Assembly (NCBI GenBank): GCA_051307355.1
Contig: JBPPLQ010000001.1
Span: 124,001 to 188,000, forward strand
Direction of reading: 5' to 3'
Length of the DNA stretch: 64,000 nucleotides
Source of the DNA: Makana argininalis_D
GTDB lineage: Bacteria > Pseudomonadota > Gammaproteobacteria > Enterobacterales > Enterobacteriaceae
Shown here: positions 28,040 through 36,730 of the stretch, piece by piece
Position numbering within the stretch: the first letter of the stretch is position 1
How the letters are laid out: each line of letters opens with the position of its first letter
Position numbers and translations under genes: made by a program
Notes under the pieces: model-generated
The model's database searches: none
What the model was told of the DNA's origin: nothing
The model's input: the letters and a program-made list of their open reading frames with translations, nothing else

Positions 28040-29303
28040 TATAAAATTAAATTTTATTAAAAATATTAATAAAATATTTATTAAAAATATAAAAACACGT
28101 TCTAATTATTCATTAGAACATTTTAATATAGCAAAAAAAATCGGTATTAATTATATAAAAGAATATAAATGGAAACATTTTAATTTAGATTTAATTTTAA
28201 AAAATAATTTTTATTTAGTTAAATCATTTGAAGAGTTAAATTTATTAAATATTAAAAATATATTAAATATAGATTCATGTAAAATAGTATTTATTAACGG
28301 TTTTTTATCTTATCGTTTAAGTAATTATAATAAAAATATATGGAAAATAGAAGTAGAAAAAGGTTTAAACAGAAAAAAATTACCTTTATATATAAAATCA
28401 GATTTTTTTTTACATTTAATTGAAAGTTTATCAGAAGAAACTATAAAAATAAATTTAAAAAAAAATACCAAGACTGTTAGACCATTATATTTAATACATA
28501 TTAATTATGGAAATAAAAATTCAAAAATAATGAATATGATTAATTATAGACATCATATAAATATTGAATCTAATGCTAAGTGTCAATTAATTGAACATTT
28601 TATAAGTATAGGTAAAAAAAAATATTTTACTGGATCACGTACTTCAATTAAAGTAAAAAAAATGTCATATTTAAATTATATTAAAATATTTACTGAAAAG
28701 AATGATACATATCATATATGTAATGATGATATTATTATTCATAAATATTCAAAAGTTAAAAATAATATTTATGTTTTAAAATCTGGGTTTAATAAAAGTC
28801 AAATAAATGTTAAAATAAAAGGAAAAAAATCTAAAATTTCAATTAAAAGTTTATCATTAATTTTTAATTCAAATATTAATGAAATTATAACTTATATAGA
28901 AAATAAAAAAAGTTTTTGTTCTATTAAACAATTACATAAATTAATAGTAAAAAATAAAAGCACAGGTATATTTCATGGTTTAATAAAAATTTATAAAAAT
29001 GCAATAAACTCAAAAAGTAAAATGATAAATAATAATTTAATATTAGATACTTTATCGAAAATATTTACACAACCTAATTTAGAAATAAATACTGATAATA
29101 TTAAATGTCAACATGGTGCAACTATTGGTAAAATAGACTTAAATTTAATATTTTATTTACAAACAAGAGGATTATCATTTAAAGATGCTAAAAAAACTTT
29201 AATTTTAGCATTTACTAATGAATTAATAGACACGGATTTTAATAAAAAATTAAATAATATTTTGTTATCAAAAATTAATAATATATTAATGGATGTATTA
29301 TAA
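28020..29303 (+). CDS. sufD: Fe-S cluster assembly protein SufD
   Basis: SufD pairs with SufB in SufBC2D and supports iron entry. With the ATG at 28020 the protein is 427 residues (E. coli 423). I prefer this start because the GAGG at 28007-28010 lies 9 nt upstream, while the TTG at 28005 and the ATG at 28014 have poor spacing. Family segments include MINYRHHINIESNAKCQLIE and the C-terminal KCQHGATIGKID with the conserved His. The N-terminal half is divergent. Confidence 0.92.
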   Translation: MVLLKNNIKLNFIKNINKIFIKNIKTRSNYSLEHFNIAKKIGINYIKEYKWKHFNLDLILKNNFYLVKSFEELNLLNIKNILNIDSCKIVFINGFLSYRLSNYNKNIWKIEVEKGLNRKKLPLYIKSDFFLHLIESLSEETIKINLKKNTKTVRPLYLIHINYGNKNSKIMNMINYRHHINIESNAKCQLIEHFISIGKKKYFTGSRTSIKVKKMSYLNYIKIFTEKNDTYHICNDDIIIHKYSKVKNNIYVLKSGFNKSQINVKIKGKKSKISIKSLSLIFNSNINEIITYIENKKSFCSIKQLHKLIVKNKSTGIFHGLIKIYKNAINSKSKMINNNLILDTLSKIFTQPNLEINTDNIKCQHGATIGKIDLNLIFYLQTRGLSFKDAKKTLILAFTNELIDTDFNKKLNNILLSKINNILMDVL

Positions 29304-30529
29304 TGAATTATCCTATAGAAAAAATTAGATATAATTTTCCTATGATTTCAAAAATAATTAATAATAAAAATATTATATATCTTGATAATGCATCAACATC
29401 TCAAAAACCTAATTTAGTTATAAATTGTATTAATAATTATTTCAAATATTTTTATTCTTCTATTAATCGTAGTATTTATAAATTATCTAATTATTCCACA
29501 TCTAAAATAGAATTTATAAGAAAACAAATTTCAAAATTTATAAATTCTAAATATTCTAATGAAATTATTTTTGTTAAAGGTGCAACAGAAGGAATCAATA
29601 TTATTGCCTATAGCTGGGTAAGAAAGAATTTAAAACCTGGTGATAATATTTTAATTACTGAAATGGAACATCATTCTAATATTGTACCATGGCAAATAAT
29701 TGCTAAAGAAAAAAAAATTAACATTAAATATATTCCTATATTGCATGACGGAACACTTAATATATCTAAAATATATTCTTTAATCGATGAAAAAACGAAA
29801 TTTTTTTCTATAACACAAATATCTAATGTATTAGGTATTAGAAATAATATATCAGAAATAATTAAAAAAATAAAATCTATTAAAAAAATTTTTATTTTAG
29901 TTGATGGTTCTCAAAATATTATGCATCATAAAGTTGATGTACAAAATCTAAATTGTGATTTTTATGTATTTTCAGGTCATAAAATGTATGGACCTTCTGG
30001 AATAGGTGTTTTATATGTTAAAAAATCTATTTTAGAAAACATGAACCCATGGGAAGGAGGAGGTTCAATGATTAAAGATGTGAATTTAAATACAGGTAGT
30101 ATTTTTTCTGAAATTCCTTTTAGATTTGAAGCAGGATCTATTAATACTATAGGTATAGTTGGTTTAAGTGCAGCAATTGATTATATTGAAAGTATAGGAA
30201 TTAATAAAATTACAAATTATGAAAATAAAATCACTAAATATGCAATTGAATCATTAAAAATGATCCCAGGAATAATTCTTTATGGATCTTATATGACTAA
30301 TACTAGTGTAATATCATTTAATTTAGGAAAACATAATTCATACGATGTAGGAATATTTCTTGACCAATATGGTATTTCTATAAGAACTGGTAATCAATGT
30401 GCTATTCCTTTAATGTCTTATTTTAAAGTTAATGGTATGTGTCGTTTATCAATTGCAATGTATACAAATAAACAAGATATAGATAAACTTATATGTAGTT
30501 TACATAGAATAAATAATATTTTATTATAA
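29303..30529 (+). CDS. sufS: Cysteine desulfurase SufS
   Basis: SufS is the PLP enzyme that takes sulfur from cysteine as a persulfide and hands it to SufE. The 408-residue protein (E. coli 406) has the PLP-lysine motif SGHKMYGPSG, EMEHHSNIVPW, and the active-site cysteine loop RTGNQCAIPLM with the downstream MCRLSIAMYT. Its ATG overlaps the sufD stop (TAATG). All catalytic residues I can check are present. Confidence 0.97.
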   Translation: MNYPIEKIRYNFPMISKIINNKNIIYLDNASTSQKPNLVINCINNYFKYFYSSINRSIYKLSNYSTSKIEFIRKQISKFINSKYSNEIIFVKGATEGINIIAYSWVRKNLKPGDNILITEMEHHSNIVPWQIIAKEKKINIKYIPILHDGTLNISKIYSLIDEKTKFFSITQISNVLGIRNNISEIIKKIKSIKKIFILVDGSQNIMHHKVDVQNLNCDFYVFSGHKMYGPSGIGVLYVKKSILENMNPWEGGGSMIKDVNLNTGSIFSEIPFRFEAGSINTIGIVGLSAAIDYIESIGINKITNYENKITKYAIESLKMIPGIILYGSYMTNTSVISFNLGKHNSYDVGIFLDQYGISIRTGNQCAIPLMSYFKVNGMCRLSIAMYTNKQDIDKLICSLHRINNILL

Positions 30530-30545
30530 TATAGGATATTACAAT

Positions 30546-30977
30546 ATGTTAAATGTTCCTAATTTAAATAAATTTGTTTCAAATTTTTTTTTATGTAAAA
30601 CATGGGAAGAAAAATATTTATACATAATAGAATTAGGTGAATATAAATTTTTACTTACAAAGTGTATTAGAAATAATAATAATTTAATACAGGGTTGTCA
30701 AAGTAAAATATGGATAATTACATATATAAATTATGAAGGTAGATTTATACTTTTTGGAGATAGTAATACATCTATAACAAAAGGTTTAATATCGATTATT
30801 TTTATATATTATCACAATATGAATATATTAGAAATAATAAATTATGATATTCACTTCTTTTTTGATAAATTATGCATTAAAAATCATTTATCTCAAAATA
30901 GATCTTATAGTTTAAATATGATAATTAAAAATATAATATATAAATCTTCTTTATATATTAAAAAGATAATAATTTAA
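30546..30977 (+). CDS. sufE: Sulfur acceptor SufE
   Basis: SufE accepts persulfide from SufS and delivers it to SufB. The 143-residue protein (E. coli 138) has WEEKYLYIIELGEYK and the acceptor-cysteine motif IQGCQSKIWI, both diagnostic. It closes the SUF operon 16 bp after sufS. Transcription probably ends at the hairpin at 30982-31009 shared with lpp. Confidence 0.95.
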   Translation: MLNVPNLNKFVSNFFLCKTWEEKYLYIIELGEYKFLLTKCIRNNNNLIQGCQSKIWIITYINYEGRFILFGDSNTSITKGLISIIFIYYHNMNILEIINYDIHFFFDKLCIKNHLSQNRSYSLNMIIKNIIYKSSLYIKKIII

Positions 30978-30981
30978 AAAA

Positions 30982-31009
30982 TTAAATGGCACATTTATGC
31001 GCCATTTAA
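30982..31009. terminator. Bidirectional terminator between sufE and lpp
   Basis: Nine perfect base pairs (30982-30990 with 31001-31009) extend inward by three more, one of them G-T, around a 4-nt loop. On the minus strand it reads as a GGC/GCC hairpin followed by a T-run, strongly resembling the well-known E. coli lpp terminator. On the plus strand it lies just after sufE. Confidence 0.85.
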
Positions 31010-31015
31010 ATCAAT

Positions 31016-31249
31016 TTATTTATTATTTAAATTATATTTATAATTTATAATATTATTATATTTTAAAATATCATTTTTAATTTTTTTAATTTCTAATTTA
31101 ATTCCATTTATATCATTATCTATTTGATCAGTTTTATTATTTATATTTTGAATATCATTGTATATCTTATCTGTTTTATCGTGACTAGAACAACCAACTA
31201 CAAGAAAAGATAAAGCAAATATTATACATAATATATTTCTTTTATTCAT
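31016..31249 (-). CDS. lpp: Major outer-membrane lipoprotein Lpp
   Basis: Lpp ties the outer membrane to peptidoglycan. The 77-residue protein (E. coli 78) has a signal peptide with lipobox LVVGC, so C20 would be lipidated, followed by CSSHDKTDKI, a heptad coiled coil (about 25-70) and a terminal Lys that could be linked to peptidoglycan. Its place before pykF is the E. coli order. The L,D-transpeptidase gene that sits between sufE and lpp in E. coli is gone, so the Lys linkage is uncertain. Keeping Lpp implies an outer membrane and probably some peptidoglycan. Confidence 0.93.
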   Translation of the reverse strand: MNKRNILCIIFALSFLVVGCSSHDKTDKIYNDIQNINNKTDQIDNDINGIKLEIKKIKNDILKYNNIINYKYNLNNK

Positions 31250-31299
31250 TTATTAATACCTTTAATTTAATTGTTTTTAAAATTTTTTAATTAAATTTT

Positions 31300-32709
31300 T
31301 TATATTGTATGAACTGATATATTATTTGTGATTCCTTTAGTTAAAATAACTCTAGAAACCATAATAATTATATCTTTTTTAAAAGCTAAATTTTTATCTA
31401 ATGCTATAAATTTTCCAATATTATAAAAATCATACGAATTTTTAATTTTTTGTATTAATTGACAATATAATCCTTTTATTATTGGTAATTGTTTTGCTGT
31501 AATTATATTATTTGTTAGAACTAATATTTTAGATTTAGGAAAATATTTTCTGATTGATTTTGCTGATTGTCCACTTTCTGTTTCTACTATTATTAAAGGA
31601 GATTTTAATATTTTTGAAATTTGTACAGCACCAAAACATACAGATTCAGTTATACTTTTTATATTATTTTTAATTTCAATAAAGTTATTTTTAAAAATAG
31701 AATCTGTTTTTTTGCAAATATTAGACATAATAAAAACAGATTTTAATGGATATTTACCGTTAGCACTTTCACCAGATAACATTACAGCATCTGTACCATC
31801 AATAATAGCATTAGATATATCACCAGCTTCAGCTCTTGTTGGTCTAGGATTTTTAATCATCGAGTCAAGCATTTGAGTTGCAGTAATTACTGTTTTGCCT
31901 ATTAAATTACATTTTTTTATAATCATTTTTTGAGCAAAAATTACATCTTCAATTGGAATTTCAACTCCAAGATCACCACGAGCAATCATAATTCCATCTG
32001 ACAAGTTCAATATTTCATCAAAATTTTTTAATCCTTCTTTGTTTTCAATTTTAGAAAAAATTTTTATATTTTTACCTCCATATTTATTTAAATAATGACG
32101 TATTTTTTTAACATCATTTTTATTTCTTATAAAAGAAGCAGCTATAAAATCTACACCTTGTTTACAACCAAATATTAAATCTTTTTTATCTTGCTTAGAT
32201 AATATTGATATATTAATCAATACATCTGGAATATTTATTCCTTTATTTTCTCCTAAATATCCATTATTATGAACTTTACAAATTACTTCATTATTAATTA
32301 TTTTAATTACTGTCATTTCTAATAATCCATCATCTATTAGAATTTTATTTCCAGAAACTAAATTTTTAAAAAAATATTTATAATTAACTGCAACTTTATT
32401 TTTATTTCCTAAAAAATATTTATCTGTAGTAAAAGTAAAAATTTGACCTGATTTAAGAAACACTTCTTTTTTTTTTTCGAGAGTCATAGTACGTATTTCA
32501 GGTCCTTTAGTATCTAACATAATAGATATTTTTTTATGTTTCTTTTCTAAAATTTTTCTTAAATGTAAAATTCTATTTTTATGATCTTTGTGGTTGCCAT
32601 GCGATAGATTAAGACGTATTACATTTATTCCCAAATCAATAAGATTAGAAATGATTTTTATAGATTCTGTTTTTGGACCAATAGTGCAAACAATTTTAGT
32701 TTTTTTCAT
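31300..32709 (-). CDS. pykF: Pyruvate kinase I
   Basis: Pyruvate kinase converts PEP and ADP to pyruvate and ATP. The 469-residue protein (E. coli PykF 470) starts MKKTKIVCTIGPKTES and has NLSHG, LDTKGPEIR, the catalytic Lys/metal site IFSKIENKEGL, MIARGDLGVEIP and TATQMLDSMIKNPRPTRAE. Length and the lpp neighbour point to PykF rather than PykA. A 20-nt A homopolymer (minus-strand sense) lies upstream. Confidence 0.97.
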   Translation of the reverse strand: MKKTKIVCTIGPKTESIKIISNLIDLGINVIRLNLSHGNHKDHKNRILHLRKILEKKHKKISIMLDTKGPEIRTMTLEKKKEVFLKSGQIFTFTTDKYFLGNKNKVAVNYKYFFKNLVSGNKILIDDGLLEMTVIKIINNEVICKVHNNGYLGENKGINIPDVLINISILSKQDKKDLIFGCKQGVDFIAASFIRNKNDVKKIRHYLNKYGGKNIKIFSKIENKEGLKNFDEILNLSDGIMIARGDLGVEIPIEDVIFAQKMIIKKCNLIGKTVITATQMLDSMIKNPRPTRAEAGDISNAIIDGTDAVMLSGESANGKYPLKSVFIMSNICKKTDSIFKNNFIEIKNNIKSITESVCFGAVQISKILKSPLIIVETESGQSAKSIRKYFPKSKILVLTNNIITAKQLPIIKGLYCQLIQKIKNSYDFYNIGKFIALDKNLAFKKDIIIMVSRVILTKGITNNISVHTI

Positions 32710-32781
32710 AAATTTAATTAGTATATATGTTATATATTATTATTATAATTATTTTTTATAAATTAAAAATCTAAAAAATAA

Positions 32782-32801
32782 TTTTTTTTTTTTTTTTTTT
32801 T
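32782..32801. repeat. Homopolymer of 20 T (A20 on the minus strand)
   Basis: An uninterrupted run of 20 T lies about 73-92 bp upstream of the pykF start. It is the longest homopolymer I saw in the window and lies outside coding sequence. Confidence 0.9.
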
Positions 32802-32875
32802 ATATACAATTATTTAAATATATATAATTTTTAAATTTTAATAAAAATAAATTAAATAAATCTTTAAATAAAAAA

Positions 32876-32950
32876 TGCGCTCTAATGGATTTGAACCATT
32901 GACCCTCATCACGTCAAGATGATACTCTAACCTATCTGAGCTAAGAACGC
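32876..32950 (-). tRNA. tRNA-Val (GAC)
   Basis: On the minus strand the acceptor GCGTTCT pairs with AGAGCGC (one G-T pair) and the discriminator is A. The anticodon loop TTGACGT sits on a 5-bp stem and gives anticodon GAC. The T-loop is TTCAAAT. It closely resembles E. coli tRNA-Val(GAC). It lies upstream of pykF on the same strand. CCA is not encoded. Confidence 0.96.
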
Positions 32951-33264
32951 ATGTTTTAAAATATTAACATTAATTATTTTCTAAAATTACATAATTAATT
33001 AATTATATTAAATAATATTTAATTATTAATTTATATATTTATTTAAAATAATCTTGTTTATATAATAATTATTATAATATATTTAAAATATTTTATATAT
33101 GTATTAATTCTAATGAAATTTAAAATTAATACATATATAAAATAATTAGTTATTTAATAAATTTAAAAAATTAATTCTAGTATATATAGAATAAAAATAA
33201 TATTTTTATTATATTTAACAATTAAAAGTAATAAAAATAATTTTATTATAAAATTACTACAATT
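32951..33264. other. Gene-free interval between tRNA-Val and tRNA-Ser
   Basis: These 314 bp separate two divergent tRNA genes. No ORF or RNA gene is recognisable. A 21-bp stem with a 14-nt loop occupies 33089-33144 (listed separately). The rest is low-complexity A/T DNA that must hold both tRNA promoters, but I find no clear -35/-10 pair. Confidence 0.7.
33089..33144. repeat. 21-bp inverted repeat in the tRNA-Val/tRNA-Ser gap
   Basis: Perfect 21-bp arms (33089-33109 and 33124-33144) flank a 14-nt loop. The stem contains a single G/C pair. It belongs to the set of long A/T hairpins found at gene boundaries across the window. Confidence 0.8.
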
Positions 33265-33354
33265 GGAGGAGTAGCTAAGAGGTTTAAAGCACCAGTTTTG
33301 AAAACTGACAAAGATTATAACAATCTTTCGTGGGTTCGAATCCCACCTCCTCCT
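33265..33354 (+). tRNA. tRNA-Ser (TGA)
   Basis: The 90-nt class II tRNA has acceptor GGAGGAG paired with CTCCTCC, anticodon loop TTTGAAA with anticodon TGA, and a long variable arm (AAAGATTATAACAATCTTT region, 5-6 bp stem). The base after the acceptor stem is T, where enterobacterial tRNA-Ser normally has G73. CCA is not encoded. It lies 51 bp upstream of lipB. Confidence 0.95.
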
Positions 33355-33405
33355 AAATTATTAATTATAAAAAATAAAAAATTTTATATAAATAAAGAGA
33401 AAATA

Positions 33406-34044
33406 TTGTCAAATTTTTTAATTTTTCGTCAATTAAATTTACAAAATTATAAAAACATTACACTAAAAATGCAACAATTTAGTAAAAATCGTAATCAATA
33501 TAGTTATGACGAAATATGGCTATCTCAACATTTCCAACTTTTTACAAAAGGTCAAATTGTTAAAAATATTAATTTTATTAAAAATAGCAAAATACCTTTA
33601 CATAAAAGTACAAGAGGTGGTAAAATTACATTTCATGGACCAGGACAACAATTAGTATATTTTTTATTAGATCTTAAAAAAAATAAATTAAAAATTTATG
33701 ATTTAATTATATTATTAGAAAAAATCATTATTTCAACTTTATATAAATTTAATATTTTTGCTCATTCGATAAAAAATGCACCTGGTGTTTATATAAGATT
33801 TTATAAAATATGTTCAATTGGTATTAGTATTATCAAAGGTTGTTCTCTTTATGGATTATCTTTAAATACAAAAATGGATATGTCACCTTTTTTATATATA
33901 AAACCATGTGGATATAAAAGCATAAAAATGACTCAAATAAGTGATCTTTATCCTAAAATTAAAATTTTAAATTTATTAAAAATTTTAATTTTCAAATGTA
34001 TTAAATTTTTAAAAATTAAAAATTATAAAATTCACTTTAAATAA
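33406..34044 (+). CDS. lipB: Octanoyl-[ACP]:protein octanoyltransferase LipB
   Basis: LipB moves octanoate from ACP to lipoyl domains. I start it at the TTG at 33406, preceded by AAAGAGA, which gives 212 residues (E. coli 213). An upstream in-frame TTG at 33298 lies inside tRNA-Ser and cannot be the true start. The protein has YDEIWLSQHFQLFTKGQ, the RGGKITFHGPGQQLVY core and APGVY with KICSIGI carrying the catalytic Lys; the catalytic Cys is in the PCGY motif. It is followed by lipA. Confidence 0.94.
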   Translation: MSNFLIFRQLNLQNYKNITLKMQQFSKNRNQYSYDEIWLSQHFQLFTKGQIVKNINFIKNSKIPLHKSTRGGKITFHGPGQQLVYFLLDLKKNKLKIYDLIILLEKIIISTLYKFNIFAHSIKNAPGVYIRFYKICSIGISIIKGCSLYGLSLNTKMDMSPFLYIKPCGYKSIKMTQISDLYPKIKILNLLKILIFKCIKFLKIKNYKIHFK

Positions 34045-34103
34045 TTTATTTTTAATATTGTTTAAAAATAATTTCATATTTAAATTATGGAATTAAAATT
34101 AAT

Positions 34104-35060
34104 ATGAACATAAAAAAAAACATATATAAAAAAAAAAATCTTAATGCATCACAAATTATACCTATTAAAATAATAAATAAAAAAAATAGAATTAAAAAAA
34201 TAAAAAAACCTTATTGGATTAAAAATAAAATACCAGTTAATAATAAATTAATAAATAAAATTAAAAAAATTATTATTAAAAATAAATTAAATTCAGTATG
34301 TAAAGAAGCATCATGTCCAAATTTACATGAATGTTTTAATGCTGGAACAGTATCTTTTATGATTTTAGGAAATTTATGTACTCGTAATTGTCCTTTTTGT
34401 AATGTTAATCATGGGCGTCCAATTGGTAAAAATTATCACGAACCTTTCAATATTTCAAAAGCTATAAATAAAATTAAATTAAAATATGTTGTAATTACTT
34501 CTGTAAATCGTGATGATCTTCATGATGGAGGATCAAAACATTTTGCTAAATGTATTCAAATTATTAGAAAAAAAAATGATAAAATTAAAATTGAAATATT
34601 AGTTCCTGATTTTAAAAATTGTATGAATATAGCTTTAAATACAATAAATTTACATACGCCAGATGTATTTAATCATAACATAGAAAATGTACCTAGACTT
34701 TATAAAAAAATTAGACCAGGAGCAAATTATTTTAAATCTCTTAATTTATTAGAAAAATTTAAATTTTTTAATCCGAAAATACAAACTAAATCAGGTCTTA
34801 TGATTGGTTTAGGTGAAAAAATAAATGAAATTTTTAAAGTAATGAAAGATCTAGTTAATTGTGGTGTTAATATGATAACAATCGGGCAATATTTACAACC
34901 TACATCTTATCATTTACCTGTTAAAAGGTATATAAGCTTACAAGAGTTTGAATATATAAAAAATGAAGCATTAAAAATGGGTTTTGATAATGTTTATTGT
35001 GGACCATTTGTACGTTCATCATATCATGCAGATTTACAATCAAAAAGTTTATTAAAATAA
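34104..35060 (+). CDS. lipA: Lipoyl synthase LipA
   Basis: LipA is the radical-SAM enzyme that inserts two sulfurs into protein-bound octanoate. The 318-residue protein (E. coli 321) has the auxiliary cluster motif CKEASCPNLHEC and the radical-SAM motif CTRNCPFC, plus the C-terminal RSSYHADLQ whose serine binds the auxiliary cluster. It follows lipB, as in E. coli, and depends on Fe-S assembly by the SUF operon nearby. Confidence 0.97.
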   Translation: MNIKKNIYKKKNLNASQIIPIKIINKKNRIKKIKKPYWIKNKIPVNNKLINKIKKIIIKNKLNSVCKEASCPNLHECFNAGTVSFMILGNLCTRNCPFCNVNHGRPIGKNYHEPFNISKAINKIKLKYVVITSVNRDDLHDGGSKHFAKCIQIIRKKNDKIKIEILVPDFKNCMNIALNTINLHTPDVFNHNIENVPRLYKKIRPGANYFKSLNLLEKFKFFNPKIQTKSGLMIGLGEKINEIFKVMKDLVNCGVNMITIGQYLQPTSYHLPVKRYISLQEFEYIKNEALKMGFDNVYCGPFVRSSYHADLQSKSLLK

Positions 35061-35098
35061 ATTTAATTTAATGATTTTAAAAAATTATATATATTAAT

Positions 35099-36199
35099 TT
35101 AAAAATTAATATATATAATTTTTATTTTTTCTAAAAATTTTAATTTACATAAATAAAATTTATTTATTAAATTATCTGATAATTTATAAAAATTTTTTAT
35201 TAATTTTTTTTTTTTAAAATTAATATTATTAATAAAAAATATACTATTTAAAATTCTTAAAAATATATTTTGACTCCATATACTATTTGAAACATTTATA
35301 ATTAATTTATTTAAATAAAAAGATGTAAATTTATTAATTTTACTAATTTTATTTGACAAAAAAACAGAATCTTTAAAAGAATATCCTGTTGTATTATTTA
35401 GTAATCCTGCTCTTAATCCACTACAAGGGATTTTTATATTTTTAATAAAAAAAATAAAATTATTGTATAAATAAATAGGAATAATTCCTTTTTCTTCTCT
35501 TAAAATATTTTTGATATGAAATTTATTTTTTTTTAAATATCTTAATATATTATTATTATTAATATTAATATTTAAATTAAAATTATTTAAATAAATTGTA
35601 TCTTCAATAAGAATATCATATTTAGAAATTGGTAAAATATATAAAAATCTATATCCATATTTTTGATGTGTTATAAAATCCATAATAATTGGATTTTTAA
35701 CATAATTATATTTATCAATTTTAAATTCTTGACCAAAAAAATATTGAAAATAACATTTTTTTTTTTTATTTTTTTTATAACCACGACCATCTATTATTAA
35801 ATCTGAATGTAATATATTATTATTATTTAACTTTAAAGAATGATCGCTTAAAATACTAACAACATATTTAAATAAAATATTTTTTTTAAAATATTTATTT
35901 ATTAATTTATAAAATTTATATGAAGTAATAGTTAAATATTCATTATTTATTAATCTTCTATAGTTTTTAAAATTTACAATATATTGAGGCCAAAAATAAT
36001 CAATTATTGGAAATAACCAGTTATATTGAATTAAAAATGTTTTATTAAAATGAAAAGACCAAGTTTTATTAGAATTTATATTTAAGTTTTTATCAATTAA
36101 TAAAATATTTAAATCTGGAAAATGTTGTTTTAAACGTATAGCAATAAGTCCATTAGATAATCCCAAACCAATAAGAATTATATTAAAATATGATTCCAT
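35099..36199 (-). CDS. crtY: Lycopene beta-cyclase CrtY
   Basis: CrtY cyclises the psi ends of lycopene to give beta-carotene. The 366-residue protein is near the length of the Pantoea/Erwinia enzyme (about 386). It shows the N-terminal dinucleotide site IILIGLGLSNGLIAIRL, NKTWSFHF, DGRGY, the QEFKID and PIIMDFITHQKYGYRF segments, LLIEDT-like ILIEDT, LREEKGIIPI and PCSGLRAGLLNNTTGYS. All are hallmarks of the bacterial CrtY family, and no internal stop or frameshift is seen. No crtE, crtB, crtI, crtX or crtZ is in the window. The C-terminus is divergent. It lies between lipA (convergent) and the largest gene-free gap. Confidence 0.93.
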   Translation of the reverse strand: MESYFNIILIGLGLSNGLIAIRLKQHFPDLNILLIDKNLNINSNKTWSFHFNKTFLIQYNWLFPIIDYFWPQYIVNFKNYRRLINNEYLTITSYKFYKLINKYFKKNILFKYVVSILSDHSLKLNNNNILHSDLIIDGRGYKKNKKKKCYFQYFFGQEFKIDKYNYVKNPIIMDFITHQKYGYRFLYILPISKYDILIEDTIYLNNFNLNININNNNILRYLKKNKFHIKNILREEKGIIPIYLYNNFIFFIKNIKIPCSGLRAGLLNNTTGYSFKDSVFLSNKISKINKFTSFYLNKLIINVSNSIWSQNIFLRILNSIFFINNINFKKKKLIKNFYKLSDNLINKFYLCKLKFLEKIKIIYINF

Positions 36200-36538
36200 A
36201 TATAAAATATTTATTTTTAAAAAAATATATTTTTAGATAAAAAATTTTTATTTTTTATTTTTATAATTATAAAAATTGGTATTTTCAGTATTGTTAAAAA
36301 TATTTTATATAAAATATATTATTTGTTTAATATAATTAATAATTAATATTTAATTTATTTAAATATACAATATAAATTATATAAATACTTTTTTTTTATA
36401 TTAACATAATTTAATAAATAAATAAAATTTAGTATTTAATTAAATTACATGTTATATATTAACAATACTAATAATAAAATTATAAATTCTATATTAGAAA
36501 TATTTTAATAAATATTTTTAATATTAATATAAATATTT

Positions 36539-36547
36539 TGTGGATAA
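36539..36547 (-). promoter_or_regulatory. Perfect consensus DnaA box
   Basis: TGTGGATAA reads as TTATCCACA on the minus strand, the strong R1-type DnaA box. I noticed no other exact copy in the window. It lies in extremely A/T-rich DNA in the largest gap. A single box is not proof of an origin. Confidence 0.5.
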
Positions 36548-36730
36548 TTTTTAAAAAAAATTTAAAATTTTTTTAGTTGTATATTTATTAAAATATATTT
36601 TTTAATATTTTACTTAATAATTAATTAAAAAATTATAATTATATTTACTATATTAAATATTTAAAAATTTATTAATAATTATTATTTAATGTTATATAAT
36701 AATTATTATTAATAAATTTGATAAATTTTA

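Noticed and set aside
33298..33405. Longer lipB reading frame beginning inside tRNA-Ser
   Set aside because: The upstream TTG lies in the tRNA anticodon loop, the added residues translate the tRNA, and the TTG at 33406 has a ribosome-binding site and gives the family length.
35099..36199. crtY as a pseudogene because it is about 20 residues short
   Set aside because: All conserved blocks are present in order without stop or frameshift; the shortening is terminal.
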